From positions 1 through 56,355 of the forward strand of contig JARLHY010000201.1 in assembly GCA_031292015.1 (NCBI GenBank): DNA of 56,355 nt. The letters run 5' to 3'. The translations under genes and the position numbers were made by a program. Positions 15,539 to 23,282 of this stretch are shown here, in pieces (position 1 is the stretch's first letter; each line of letters opens with the position of its first letter). The DNA is from Negativicutes bacterium (GTDB lineage Bacteria > Bacillota_C > Negativicutes > Sporomusales_B > JARLHX01). The notes below the pieces were generated by a model. That model ran no database searches and was not told the DNA's origin. It saw only the letters and a program-made list of their open reading frames with translations.

Positions 15539-16276
15539 GTGGACATAGCGGTGGTGAAATATCTGGTGCTGGTCTCGGTGACCCTGTTGGCTTCAGTAGT
15601 GACGCTGCTCACCAGTTTTGGTGTCGGCACCATCCTTTTGCCGGCAATGACTTTTTTCTTCGATATCAAGGTGGCGGTGTTTCTGGTGGCCATCGTCCAT
15701 TTTTTCAACAACCTGTCGCGGGTGCTGATCTACCGGTCGGCTGTCGACTGGTCAGTGATCCGGCGGTTCGGGGTAATCAGCCTGATCGGCGCCTTTCTCG
15801 GGTCATATCTGCAGATGGTTCTCTACAGCAACTGGCTGAAGGCCGGAGTGGGACTTTTTCTGGCAGTATATGGCCTGTGGCAGCTGGCGCCCCATTCGCC
15901 CCGGCTCAAGCTGCCGCAGAGTCTAGATGTGGCCGGCGGCTTTTTCTCCGGGCTGCTCGGCGGGTTGATCGGCAACCAAGGGGCCATTCGTTCGCTCTAT
16001 CTTTTGAACTACAAGCTGGAGAAGGAAGAACTGATCGCCTCGGCAGCGCTGATCGCAGTCATCATCGACGCCACCCGCATTCCGGTATACGCCGTTTCGA
16101 TGCATAGCTACCTGGAGGATAACGCCCTCCTGGTGGCGGTAGTGGTGGCCACGGCGATACTGGGCACCAAGCTGGGCGGACGTCTGCTGCCCAAGGTATC
16201 AGCCGAAGGCTTCAAGCGGCTGGTGCTGGCGGCGGTGACGGTGATCGGGGTGTTGATGCTGGCCGGGGTTGTATAG
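15539..16276 (+). CDS. TSUP family transporter (TauE/SafE type)
   Basis: 245 residues with about seven to eight membrane helices, in the two-repeat pattern of the TauE/SafE family: LTSFGVGTILLPAMTFFFDI in the first half and GGFFSGLLGGLIGNQGAIRS in the second. Such proteins export or import sulfite, sulfoacetate or other organosulfur anions; the substrate is unknown here. Two in-frame GTG codons compete. AAAGGA (15523-15528) leaves 1 nt before GTG 15530 but 10 nt before GTG 15539, so 15539 is chosen. Operon with the preceding marR gene. Confidence 0.87.
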   Translation: MDIAVVKYLVLVSVTLLASVVTLLTSFGVGTILLPAMTFFFDIKVAVFLVAIVHFFNNLSRVLIYRSAVDWSVIRRFGVISLIGAFLGSYLQMVLYSNWLKAGVGLFLAVYGLWQLAPHSPRLKLPQSLDVAGGFFSGLLGGLIGNQGAIRSLYLLNYKLEKEELIASAALIAVIIDATRIPVYAVSMHSYLEDNALLVAVVVATAILGTKLGGRLLPKVSAEGFKRLVLAAVTVIGVLMLAGVV

Positions 16277-16293
16277 CTATTGTTGTGCATGGG

Positions 16294-16337
16294 AAAACCT
16301 CGTTGAAATGGGCTGGGAGCCTGTGCAACGAGGTTTT
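16294..16337 (+). terminator. Intrinsic terminator of the marR-TSUP operon
   Basis: Twelve-base perfect arms AAAACCTCGTTG / CAACGAGGTTTT around a 20-nt loop, with T-rich 3' side. Confidence 0.85.
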
Positions 16338-16355
16338 ATTGTTTCTAGAAAACTT

Positions 16356-16560
16356 GTTATCTTCTCAAAATTCAGGCCGCGCGGGCGGAGCTTTGATCGC
16401 ACAGGCCCTAGGCTTGCCAGCGAATGTGCGGCGTACGTCCCCGACGTCGCGTCCGTGCGCCGCTCATGACTGCCTCGTCGTCCTGACTCGGCCCGCCTTT
16501 TTTTCGCCGGACTTCGCCAAGGGCCTGTAGCTCCCGACGCAACGTCGCATAAAAGATAAC
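16356..16560. repeat. Structured 205-bp imperfect inverted-repeat element
   Basis: The interval starts with GTTATCTT and ends with AAGATAAC, an 8-bp terminal inverted repeat. Inside, the left segment GGAGCT..ACAGGCCCTAGGC and the right segment reading, on the opposite strand, GGAGCTACAGGCCCTTGGC are inverted copies, followed by further GC-rich complementary tracts. No reading frame with a ribosome site is present. This is the form of a mobile palindromic repeat or a large structured RNA; multi-copy status cannot be checked from one window. Confidence 0.5.
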
Positions 16561-16587
16561 TAGCCGCGTTAATAACAGAGATTTTGC

Positions 16588-17541
16588 TCAATCACTTGGG
16601 GGCAAATGCCAAAGCCGTTCGGCGTTTTGGTGGGCTATTTTATGCGCCACCTCTGGGGGCAAGGTCTGAAAGGCGTGCTGCCAGATTTGCATGACTTCGA
16701 CATAGCTTTTCCGCCAGATGGACAGCAGGGTGTTGTCAGTGGCATAGACAAATCTATCGGGATAACGGATGAATAGATAGCGCCACTGATCCATTAATTC
16801 TCCATCTTTAAACATCGGTGTCCAGGGAAAGCCGCCCTGGGTATGAATGCTTTTGGCTGGATCGCTGCTCAGGAACTTGACTGTTGAGGTCATGAAGTAG
16901 ATATTAGGGTGGGCTTGAATGAGGCGCTCAACCTCCCGGGAATCTAATTGAGCCATATGAATCATCATGACCGGCAGGTTCGGATGGTCGCTGAGAAATT
17001 GTTCGAGTTGCGTCATATAGGACTGGCGCAAGTCCCAGACTGCAGCCATTTCAATATGCAGGATGATGGGCCACTGCTTTTTTTCGGTAAATGCAACGAC
17101 CCACTTGACTTTCTCATCGCTCAAAGAGAGTTTTCTTTCCAGCGGCATATTGATGTTAGGTTTACTGGCATGGTATATCAACAGCTCGGCCATGCCAAAG
17201 TAACGCGGGTCTTTATCCGCACTGCCTAATAGTTCCCGCAGATTGGCGTCGTTTGCCTCAAATTCTCGGCCCCCTTTGGTTCGGAGTAAAGGCAGAATTC
17301 TTTTCGGATACTTTTCTGCGGCTTTCAGTACCGAGGAATCATGCCAAGGGAATTCGGACGCAAAAAATGTGCGCTGTACTCCGGCGGCGTTCATCAGGGA
17401 AATGACTTCCTCGGCTGTCACTCCATCAAAGGACTGATTGTGGGCGTCGAATATCGGGATTTGTTCAGCACAGGCTGTTGCAGAAAAACCGGCAAAGAAT
17501 AGAGCAAGCCACAGTAGCCAAGGTCTGAGTCTATAAAGCAT
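16588..17541 (-). CDS. Exported amidohydrolase-2-like TIM-barrel protein
   Basis: 317 residues from ATG 17541, which follows a G-run; the longer upstream frame lacks coding character. Residues 1-25 form a signal peptide ending ATACAEQ, so it acts outside the inner membrane. The body follows the amidohydrolase_2 barrel: FDAHNQSFDG (residues 31-40), HIEMAAVWD, VMMIHMAQLD and YATDNTLL. The metal motif normally Asp-x-His-x-His reads Asp32-Ala-His34-Asn-Gln36, so the second histidine is replaced; later His and Asp ligands are kept. Either metal binding is altered or the protein is a non-catalytic homologue. It is divergent from the nucleoside transporter operon. Confidence 0.78.
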   Translation of the reverse strand: MLYRLRPWLLWLALFFAGFSATACAEQIPIFDAHNQSFDGVTAEEVISLMNAAGVQRTFFASEFPWHDSSVLKAAEKYPKRILPLLRTKGGREFEANDANLRELLGSADKDPRYFGMAELLIYHASKPNINMPLERKLSLSDEKVKWVVAFTEKKQWPIILHIEMAAVWDLRQSYMTQLEQFLSDHPNLPVMMIHMAQLDSREVERLIQAHPNIYFMTSTVKFLSSDPAKSIHTQGGFPWTPMFKDGELMDQWRYLFIRYPDRFVYATDNTLLSIWRKSYVEVMQIWQHAFQTLPPEVAHKIAHQNAERLWHLPPSD

Positions 17542-17686
17542 GGATCTACCCCCCTGCACCTTATATGGCAATGTCTTATATTTTATTGTAACATTTTCCT
17601 GCGGCGGCCAGCGGCAAAAAGGCAAGAAGGCCAGGATATATGGAAAAGAATATATTGCCGGTGTGGAGACAGGGGCTGTCCGCGCA

Positions 17687-17721
17687 AAAAAAATAGTGGC
17701 AGGTTTGTCCACTATTTTTTT
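17687..17721. terminator. Bidirectional terminator-type hairpin in a divergent intergenic region
   Basis: AAAAAATAGTGG / CCACTATTTTTT with a 9-11 nt loop, T-runs on both strands. Both flanking genes start away from it, so it does not end any visible gene and may be an attenuator in the leader of the BMP operon or of the amidohydrolase gene. Confidence 0.75.
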
Positions 17722-17817
17722 GATTTCCAGCAGGGGAATAATAAGGCGCGGTGAATGATTGTCTAGTAATGTATTTCCGTGTCAGGAGACAAATCAATAG
17801 GGGAGGTATTGTCCAGG

Positions 17818-18915
17818 ATGAAAAACAGATACCTGATTATGGCAATGGCCGTTCTGATGGCGGCTGCGCTGGTTCTCGGCGGCTGCGGCGGCGAAAAGAA
17901 AGCGGAACAGCCGGCTGCAAAAATGAAGGTGGCGTTTGTGTATGTCGGGCCGGTCGGTGACGGCGGCTGGACCTATGCACACGAACAGGGACGCAAGTAT
18001 TTGATGGAGAAGATGCCTGACGTTGAGGCCACCATCGTCGAGTCTGTACCGGAAGGCGCTGACGCTGAGCGGGTTATCACCCAGCTGGCCGAACAGGGCA
18101 ACAAGGTGATTTTCACCACCAGTTTCGGTTATATGGACCCTACCATCAATGTGGCGAAAAAATATCCCGGTGTGACATTTATGCACTGCAGCGGCTTTAA
18201 AACCGCTCCGAATGTCGGTACATATTTCGGCCGCATTGAGCAGGCCCGGTACCTGACCGGTATCGCCGCCGGCAAGGCGACCACATCGAATGTTATCGGT
18301 TATGTAGCGGCCTTCCCGATTCCGGAAGTGGTCCGCGGCATCAACGGTTTTACCCAGGGTGTGCGTTCTGTCAACCCGAACGCCAAAGTCAAGGTTGTAT
18401 GGACCAATACCTGGTACGATCCGGCCAAGGAAAAGCAGGCGGCGATGTCGCTGCTTGACGCCGGCGCCGACGTGATCGCCCAGCATCAGGATACCACCGG
18501 CCCGCAGCAGGCCGCCGAAGAGCGCGGCAAGTTCAGCGTGGGCTACAATACCGACATGAGCAAGATGGCTCCCAAGGCTGTTTTGACCTCTGCCATCTGG
18601 AACTGGGGTCCCTACTATGTGAAGGTTATTGACGCCGTGAAGAAGGGTACCTGGAAGAACGACCAGTACTGGGGCGCGATGAGCGACGGTATTGTGGATA
18701 TTGCTCCTCTTGGCCCGATGGTCAAGGATGACACCAAGAAACTGATCGACGAAGCCAAAGCCAAGATCGTAAAGGGCGAGCTGGATATCTTCGCCGGCCC
18801 GATCAAGGATCAGAGCGGCGCGGTCAAAGTCCCGGCCGGACAAAAAGTGTCCGACGCCGACCAGCTGGGCTTCAACTGGTTTGTCGAAGGTGTAGAGGGA
18901 ACAATAGCGAAATAG
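17818..18915 (+). CDS. BMP family nucleoside-binding lipoprotein of an ABC importer
   Basis: 365 residues from ATG 17818 (GGGGAGG at 17800-17806). Lipoprotein signal with lipobox LGGC, lipidated Cys23. The mature part is a BMP/PnrA-type binding protein: VAFVYVGPVGDGGWTYAHEQ, TTSFGYMDP, then GTYFGRIEQARYLTGIAAGK and HQDTTGPQQAAEERGKFSVG. BMP proteins bind purine or pyrimidine nucleosides at the cell surface. Its position ahead of a fused double ATPase and two permeases, with xanthine phosphoribosyltransferase after them, supports purine nucleoside or nucleobase uptake. A hairpin separates it from the ATPase gene. Confidence 0.93.
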   Translation: MKNRYLIMAMAVLMAAALVLGGCGGEKKAEQPAAKMKVAFVYVGPVGDGGWTYAHEQGRKYLMEKMPDVEATIVESVPEGADAERVITQLAEQGNKVIFTTSFGYMDPTINVAKKYPGVTFMHCSGFKTAPNVGTYFGRIEQARYLTGIAAGKATTSNVIGYVAAFPIPEVVRGINGFTQGVRSVNPNAKVKVVWTNTWYDPAKEKQAAMSLLDAGADVIAQHQDTTGPQQAAEERGKFSVGYNTDMSKMAPKAVLTSAIWNWGPYYVKVIDAVKKGTWKNDQYWGAMSDGIVDIAPLGPMVKDDTKKLIDEAKAKIVKGELDIFAGPIKDQSGAVKVPAGQKVSDADQLGFNWFVEGVEGTIAK

Positions 18916-18940
18916 TTTCCCGGTTTGACGATGAAAGTCT

Positions 18941-18984
18941 GTAGAGAGCTGGCGGACGGGATGTCCGCCGGCGCTCTACATTTT
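18941..18984 (+). terminator. Intercistronic hairpin after the binding-protein gene
   Basis: Long stem GTAGAG.GC.GGCGGAC / GTCCGCC.GC.CTCTAC with a GGGAT loop and a short T-run. Between the binding-protein gene and the ATPase gene of one operon, it probably acts as a partial terminator or mRNA stabiliser, so that more binding protein is made. Confidence 0.75.
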
Positions 18985-18997
18985 AATTGGGGGAAGT

Positions 18998-20533
18998 ATG
19001 GCAAAACCAATGATCGAGCTGCGGGGCATTACGAAACGGTTCCCTGGCGTGCTGGCCAACGATGGGATTGATCTCGATATTTATCCGGGAGAGATTCACG
19101 CTCTCCTGGGTGAGAACGGCTCCGGCAAAAGCACGCTGATGTGCATCCTGTCCGGGCTTTATAAGTCGGACGGCGGCAGTATCACAATGAGCGGCGAGGA
19201 AAAACGGTTCCGTTCGCCGCGGGACGCGATCGCCTGCGGCATCGGCATGGTCCATCAGCACTTCAAGCTGGTGGAGCCGTTCAGTGTGGCTGAGAATATC
19301 GCGATGAGCGAACGCGACGGCGCATTTTTGCTGTCTACTGAGAAGATGGTGGCCGATATTGCTGCCCTGGGCGGGAAATACGGTCTGGCCATCCAGCCTG
19401 AGGCCCGGGTCTGGCAGCTGTCAGTCGGAGAAAAGCAGCGGGTGGAAATCGTCCGCATGCTATATCACGGCTCGCGGGTGCTGATCCTGGACGAGCCAAC
19501 GGCGGTGCTCACCCCGCAGGAGGCGAGCGAGCTTTTTGTCACCCTGCGCAAGATGGCTGACGACGGCTGTGCGGTGGTGTTTATCACTCATAAACTGGGT
19601 GAAGTCTACGAACTGGCCGACCGGGTGACGGTGCTGCGGCACGGACGGGTCACCGGGGTGCTGGGCCATGGTGAACTGGATACCAAGAAGCTGGTATCGA
19701 TGATGGTCGGCCGGGATGTGGTGTCGTCATATGAGCGGGATGCCATGCCGGAAGGACCTGTTGTGCTTGAAATGGACAAGGTGATTGCCTTTAATGATAT
19801 GGGAATGTTCGGCCTGAAGGATTTGTCGCTCAAGGTGGGCGAGGGAGAGATTTTCGGGATCGCGGGCGTAGCTGGCAACGGGCAGCGGGAACTGGCCGAG
19901 GTTATTACAGGCCTCAGGCGCTCGGCATCAGGCACCATCCGCCTGTACGGCGAAAAGGTGACCAATCTGCAGCCGGCGGAGATGATCGGCCGAGGGGTCA
20001 GCTATGTGCCGGAGGACCGCCTGGGCATGGGGCTGGTGCCTGATCTGAATGTAGTGGAGAATTTGCTGCTGAAAAGCTATCAGCAGCCCGAATATTCCGG
20101 CCGCTGGCTCTTAAACGGCAAGGCCATTCACGCCCGGGCGGCCCGGCTGGTGGAGCAGTACAAGGTCAAGGTGGCCAGTCTGTATTCGCCGGTGAAGATG
20201 CTGTCCGGCGGCCATCTGCAGCGGCTGCTGCTGGCCCGGGAAATCGCCGAGGCGCCGCGGCTGATGGTGGTGGTGTATCCGGCCCGGGGTCTGGACGTAG
20301 GGGCCACCGAAGCGGTGCACCGGCTGCTGCTCGATCTCAAGGCCGACGGGACGGCCATCCTGATGATCTCCGAGGACCTGGAGGAAATCATCAAACTGGC
20401 TGACCGGGTCGGCGTGCTTTATAACGGCCAACTTGTGGGCAATTTCCCGGTGGCTGAGGCTGATATCGAAACCATCGGCCTGTTGATGGCTGGCTCAAAC
20501 ATGGCGGAGGGAGGGGCCCAAGATGCAGATTAG
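18998..20533 (+). CDS. Nucleoside ABC transporter, fused double ATP-binding protein
   Basis: 511 residues with two ATPase modules in tandem, as in YufO/NupO and simple-sugar importers. The first (about 5-235) is complete: Walker A LGENGSGKST, signature LSVGEKQRVEIVRML, Walker B LILDEPTAVLT, switch HKLGEV. The second (about 250-500) has a degenerate Walker A (GVAGNGQRE), signature LSGGHLQRLLLAREI and a Walker B region reading VVYPARGLDVGA, where this family usually has ANPTRGLDVGA, so it is probably catalytically weak. Cytoplasmic; energises the two permeases encoded next. Its end overlaps the first permease gene by 11 bases. Confidence 0.94.
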   Translation: MAKPMIELRGITKRFPGVLANDGIDLDIYPGEIHALLGENGSGKSTLMCILSGLYKSDGGSITMSGEEKRFRSPRDAIACGIGMVHQHFKLVEPFSVAENIAMSERDGAFLLSTEKMVADIAALGGKYGLAIQPEARVWQLSVGEKQRVEIVRMLYHGSRVLILDEPTAVLTPQEASELFVTLRKMADDGCAVVFITHKLGEVYELADRVTVLRHGRVTGVLGHGELDTKKLVSMMVGRDVVSSYERDAMPEGPVVLEMDKVIAFNDMGMFGLKDLSLKVGEGEIFGIAGVAGNGQRELAEVITGLRRSASGTIRLYGEKVTNLQPAEMIGRGVSYVPEDRLGMGLVPDLNVVENLLLKSYQQPEYSGRWLLNGKAIHARAARLVEQYKVKVASLYSPVKMLSGGHLQRLLLAREIAEAPRLMVVVYPARGLDVGATEAVHRLLLDLKADGTAILMISEDLEEIIKLADRVGVLYNGQLVGNFPVAEADIETIGLLMAGSNMAEGGAQDAD

Positions 20534-21599
20534 ACTGGAAAAACGCCTGACGCCGTCGACCGCCATGACGCTGGCTGTGCCGGCGATCGCCGTGGTGCTG
20601 GCGCTGCTCTTTTGCGCCGCCTTTTTGGCCCTGACCGGACGTCATCCCTTTGAGCTATATGCTGTGATGTTGAAGGGGGCGCTGGGTTCGACCTACGGCC
20701 TGTCGGAGACGGCGGTCAAGGCCATCCCGCTGATGCTGTGCGGTCTGGGCATCTCGCTGGCTTTTCGGATGCAGCTGTGGAATATCGGCGCCGAGGGCCA
20801 GTTTTACCTGGGGGCCTTTGCCGCCACCTGGGTGCCGCTGACCTTCCCCAATCTGCCGGCCATTGTGATGCTGCCGGCGATGGTCATTCTGGGTATGCTG
20901 GCCGGAGGCCTGTGGGCCTTGGGCCCGGCCTTTTTACGGGTAAAGTGGCAGGTTAACGAGATCATTACCACGTTAATGCTCAACTATGTGGGAATACTAT
21001 GGGTAAACTATTTTGTTTACGGACCGTGGCGCGATCCCAAGGGGTTCAACTTTCCGCTGACGGCGGAGTTCCCCCCGGCGGCCCTGCTGCCGACCTTCGG
21101 GGCGTCGCGGATTCATATCGGCCTTTTATTTGCTCTTGTTATTGTGGTGCTGTTTATCGTCGTCTTTCGCAATTCCCGCTGGGGCTACGAGATCAAGGTG
21201 ATCGGCGCCAGCGAGTCAGCGGCGCGCTATGCCGGCATGGATATCAAGCGCAATATGTATCTGGTGATGATGCTGTCCGGTGCGGTGTGCGGCCTGGCCG
21301 GGATGGCCGAGGTGAGCGGCATTGCCGGGCGGCTGCAGCCCAGTCTCAGCCCCGGCTACGGCTATACGGCCATCATCGTCGCCTGGCTGGCCAAGCTCAA
21401 CCCGGTGGCCATCGTCTTTGTGGCGGGGCTGTTCGGGGTGCTGCAGGTGGGCGGCTATCTGGTTCAGACCTATGGCGTGCCGGCCTCGGTGGCGTCCATG
21501 ATCCAGGGGGCCATCCTGTTCTTTGTACTCGGCGGCGAGATACTGACCCAGTACCGGATTGTCTTTTCCGGTTCGGAAGGGAAGGGTGAAGGGCGATGA
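20523..21599 (+). CDS. Nucleoside ABC transporter permease (YufP/NupP type)
   Basis: 358 residues and about eight to ten membrane helices. Family signatures include FRMQLWNIGAEGQFYLGAFAA, read in two parts as FRMQLWNIGAEGQFYLG, and the coupling-loop segment RNSRWGYEIKVIGASESAARYAGM. It forms half of the membrane channel with the next gene product. Starts within the ATPase gene and overlaps the next start (ATGA), indicating tight translational coupling. Confidence 0.93.
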   Translation: MQIRLEKRLTPSTAMTLAVPAIAVVLALLFCAAFLALTGRHPFELYAVMLKGALGSTYGLSETAVKAIPLMLCGLGISLAFRMQLWNIGAEGQFYLGAFAATWVPLTFPNLPAIVMLPAMVILGMLAGGLWALGPAFLRVKWQVNEIITTLMLNYVGILWVNYFVYGPWRDPKGFNFPLTAEFPPAALLPTFGASRIHIGLLFALVIVVLFIVVFRNSRWGYEIKVIGASESAARYAGMDIKRNMYLVMMLSGAVCGLAGMAEVSGIAGRLQPSLSPGYGYTAIIVAWLAKLNPVAIVFVAGLFGVLQVGGYLVQTYGVPASVASMIQGAILFFVLGGEILTQYRIVFSGSEGKGEGR

Positions 21600-22528
21600 A
21601 CGAGCAGTCCATCCTGATTTCGATTTTGGCGGCCGCAGTCACGTCAGGCACGCCCATTCTTTTTGCGGCCCTGGGTGAACTGGTTACCGAGCGGGCCGGC
21701 ATCCTCAACCTGGGGGTTGAGGGGGTTATGCTGGTTGGGGCGGTGGCCGGGTTTATCGCCGCAGTATCCACCGACAGCAGTTGGTGGGGGCTGGCGGCAG
21801 CGATGGCCGCCGGCGGGGCGGTGGCACTGATTCACGCCGTGCTGTGCATCAGCCTGCGGGCCAATCAGGTGGTCAGCGGTCTGGCACTGACCCTGTTCGG
21901 CACCGGGCTGTCCGGCTATCTCGGCAAATCCTATATCGGTATGCCGGTCCCCCATCCCTTCCGCGTTGAGTCGCTGGGGCCGCTGTCCAATATCCCCTTC
22001 ATCGGGCCGATTTTCTTTCAACACGATATTCTGGTCTATTTCAGCTATCTTTTGGTGCCGGCTATGGCCTTTTTCATCTATCGCACCCGTCCGGGGCTGA
22101 TCCTGAGGGCGCTGGGCGAGAACCCGGCGGCGGTGGACGCCCTGGGCTTCAAGGTCTTTAACCTGCGCTACATTTATGTGACGGTGGGCGGGATGCTGGG
22201 CGGTCTGGGCGGGGCTTACTTGTCGCTGGCCTATGCGCCCAGCTGGCTGGAGAATATGACAGCCGGCCGCGGCTGGATCGCGGTGGCGCTGGTCATCTTC
22301 GCCCTGTGGAACCCGTGGCGGGCCCTCATCGGCTCCTATCTCTTCGGCGGCGTCGATGCCCTGGGCTTCAACCTTCAGGTGCTGGGGGTCACGGTACCGG
22401 TCTTTTTCCTCAGTATGATGCCCTATCTATTTACCATTGGGGTGCTGACCATGGTCATGGCCCGCCAGGGCGGGAGGCTGACGGCGCCGGGGGCTCTCGG
22501 TCTGCCGTACAACCGCGAGGATAGATAG
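21596..22528 (+). CDS. Nucleoside ABC transporter permease (YufQ/NupQ type)
   Basis: 310 residues with about eight membrane helices. Typical motifs are GTPILFAALGELVTERAGIL with NLGVEGVMLVGA, and RALGENPAAVDALGFKV in the coupling loop. Partner of the preceding permease. The stop is followed by a hairpin repeat and then the xpt gene, so read-through into purine salvage genes is possible. Confidence 0.93.
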   Translation: MNEQSILISILAAAVTSGTPILFAALGELVTERAGILNLGVEGVMLVGAVAGFIAAVSTDSSWWGLAAAMAAGGAVALIHAVLCISLRANQVVSGLALTLFGTGLSGYLGKSYIGMPVPHPFRVESLGPLSNIPFIGPIFFQHDILVYFSYLLVPAMAFFIYRTRPGLILRALGENPAAVDALGFKVFNLRYIYVTVGGMLGGLGGAYLSLAYAPSWLENMTAGRGWIAVALVIFALWNPWRALIGSYLFGGVDALGFNLQVLGVTVPVFFLSMMPYLFTIGVLTMVMARQGGRLTAPGALGLPYNREDR

Positions 22529-22539
22529 TAGGGTCGTTG

Positions 22540-22655
22540 ATTAGCCTCCATCTGCGTCGTTGGTTCTTCAGAAGCTCGCTTGCCGTACCTGCCGGTACTG
22601 TCTGCGCTCGCTTCTTCGAAGCCGCCTAGCATCTGGAGGCTACTGAACGACCTAG
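22540..22655. repeat. Hairpin repeat, copy B (nupQ-xpt spacer)
   Basis: Inverted repeat with ends TTAGCCTCCATCTG and CATCTGGAGGCTA and a second inner pairing (CTTCAGAAGC.. / ..GCTTCTTCGAAG). Its ends and the following GAACGACCT match copy A at 12272-12345, while the interiors differ in length and sequence. Confidence 0.65.
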
Positions 22656-22712
22656 GAGTCATGAGAATTACGCTATATTTATACGATAAAATTTTTTCGA
22701 TGGGAGAATACT

Positions 22713-23282
22713 ATGCAGGAACTGCGTGACAGAATAGTGGCTGATGGTGTGGTCATCGGCAAAGATGTGCTGAGGGTCGATTCGTTTCTCAATCATCAGA
22801 TCGATCCGGCCTTTACTATGAGGATGGGACAGGAGCTGGCCAGCAGGTTTGCCGGTGAGGGGATCACCAAGGTGCTGACTGTCGAGGCCTCAGGCATCGC
22901 CGTAGCCATGGCGGTGGGGCTGGCCCTTGGGGTGCCGGTGGTATTCGCCAAGAAGAAAAAGGCCCTCACGCAGGAGGGACCGTCCTATAGCGCCAAAATA
23001 TTTTCCTACACCCGGCGGGAGCTGACCCATATCAGCGTCACAACCCGCTACATCTGCCCCGAGGATACGGTGCTCATTGTCGACGATTTTCTCGCCCACG
23101 GCGAGGCGCTGAGCGGCCTGATCGAGATTGTCCGCCAGGCGGGAGCCAAACTGGCCGGCGCGGGCATCGTCATCGAGAAGCGCTTCCAGCACGGCGGCGA
23201 GGAGCTCAGGGCCGGAGGGGTACGCATCGAAGCACTGGCAGCCATCGCCAGCATGGAACCGGGGGTAATCCATTTTGCCTGA
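22713..23282 (+). CDS. xpt: Xanthine phosphoribosyltransferase
   Basis: 189 residues, the usual Xpt length. It transfers phosphoribose from PRPP to xanthine, giving XMP in purine salvage. Visible features are VLRVDSFLNHQIDP near residues 20-33, the PRPP-binding loop VLIVDDFLAHGEAL, AKKKKALTQEGPSYSAKIFS around the flexible loop, and GIVIEKRFQHGG. ATG 22713 follows GGGAG. It overlaps the next gene, an MFS transporter, and lies just after the nucleoside ABC operon; all three fit purine acquisition. I looked for a purine riboswitch upstream and did not find one. Confidence 0.95.
   Translation: MQELRDRIVADGVVIGKDVLRVDSFLNHQIDPAFTMRMGQELASRFAGEGITKVLTVEASGIAVAMAVGLALGVPVVFAKKKKALTQEGPSYSAKIFSYTRRELTHISVTTRYICPEDTVLIVDDFLAHGEALSGLIEIVRQAGAKLAGAGIVIEKRFQHGGEELRAGGVRIEALAAIASMEPGVIHFA

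Noticed and set aside
22529..22712. Purine riboswitch before xpt
   Set aside because: Expected from Bacillus xpt, but the conserved core segments are absent; the interval is taken up by hairpin repeat copy B and a short AT-rich stretch.
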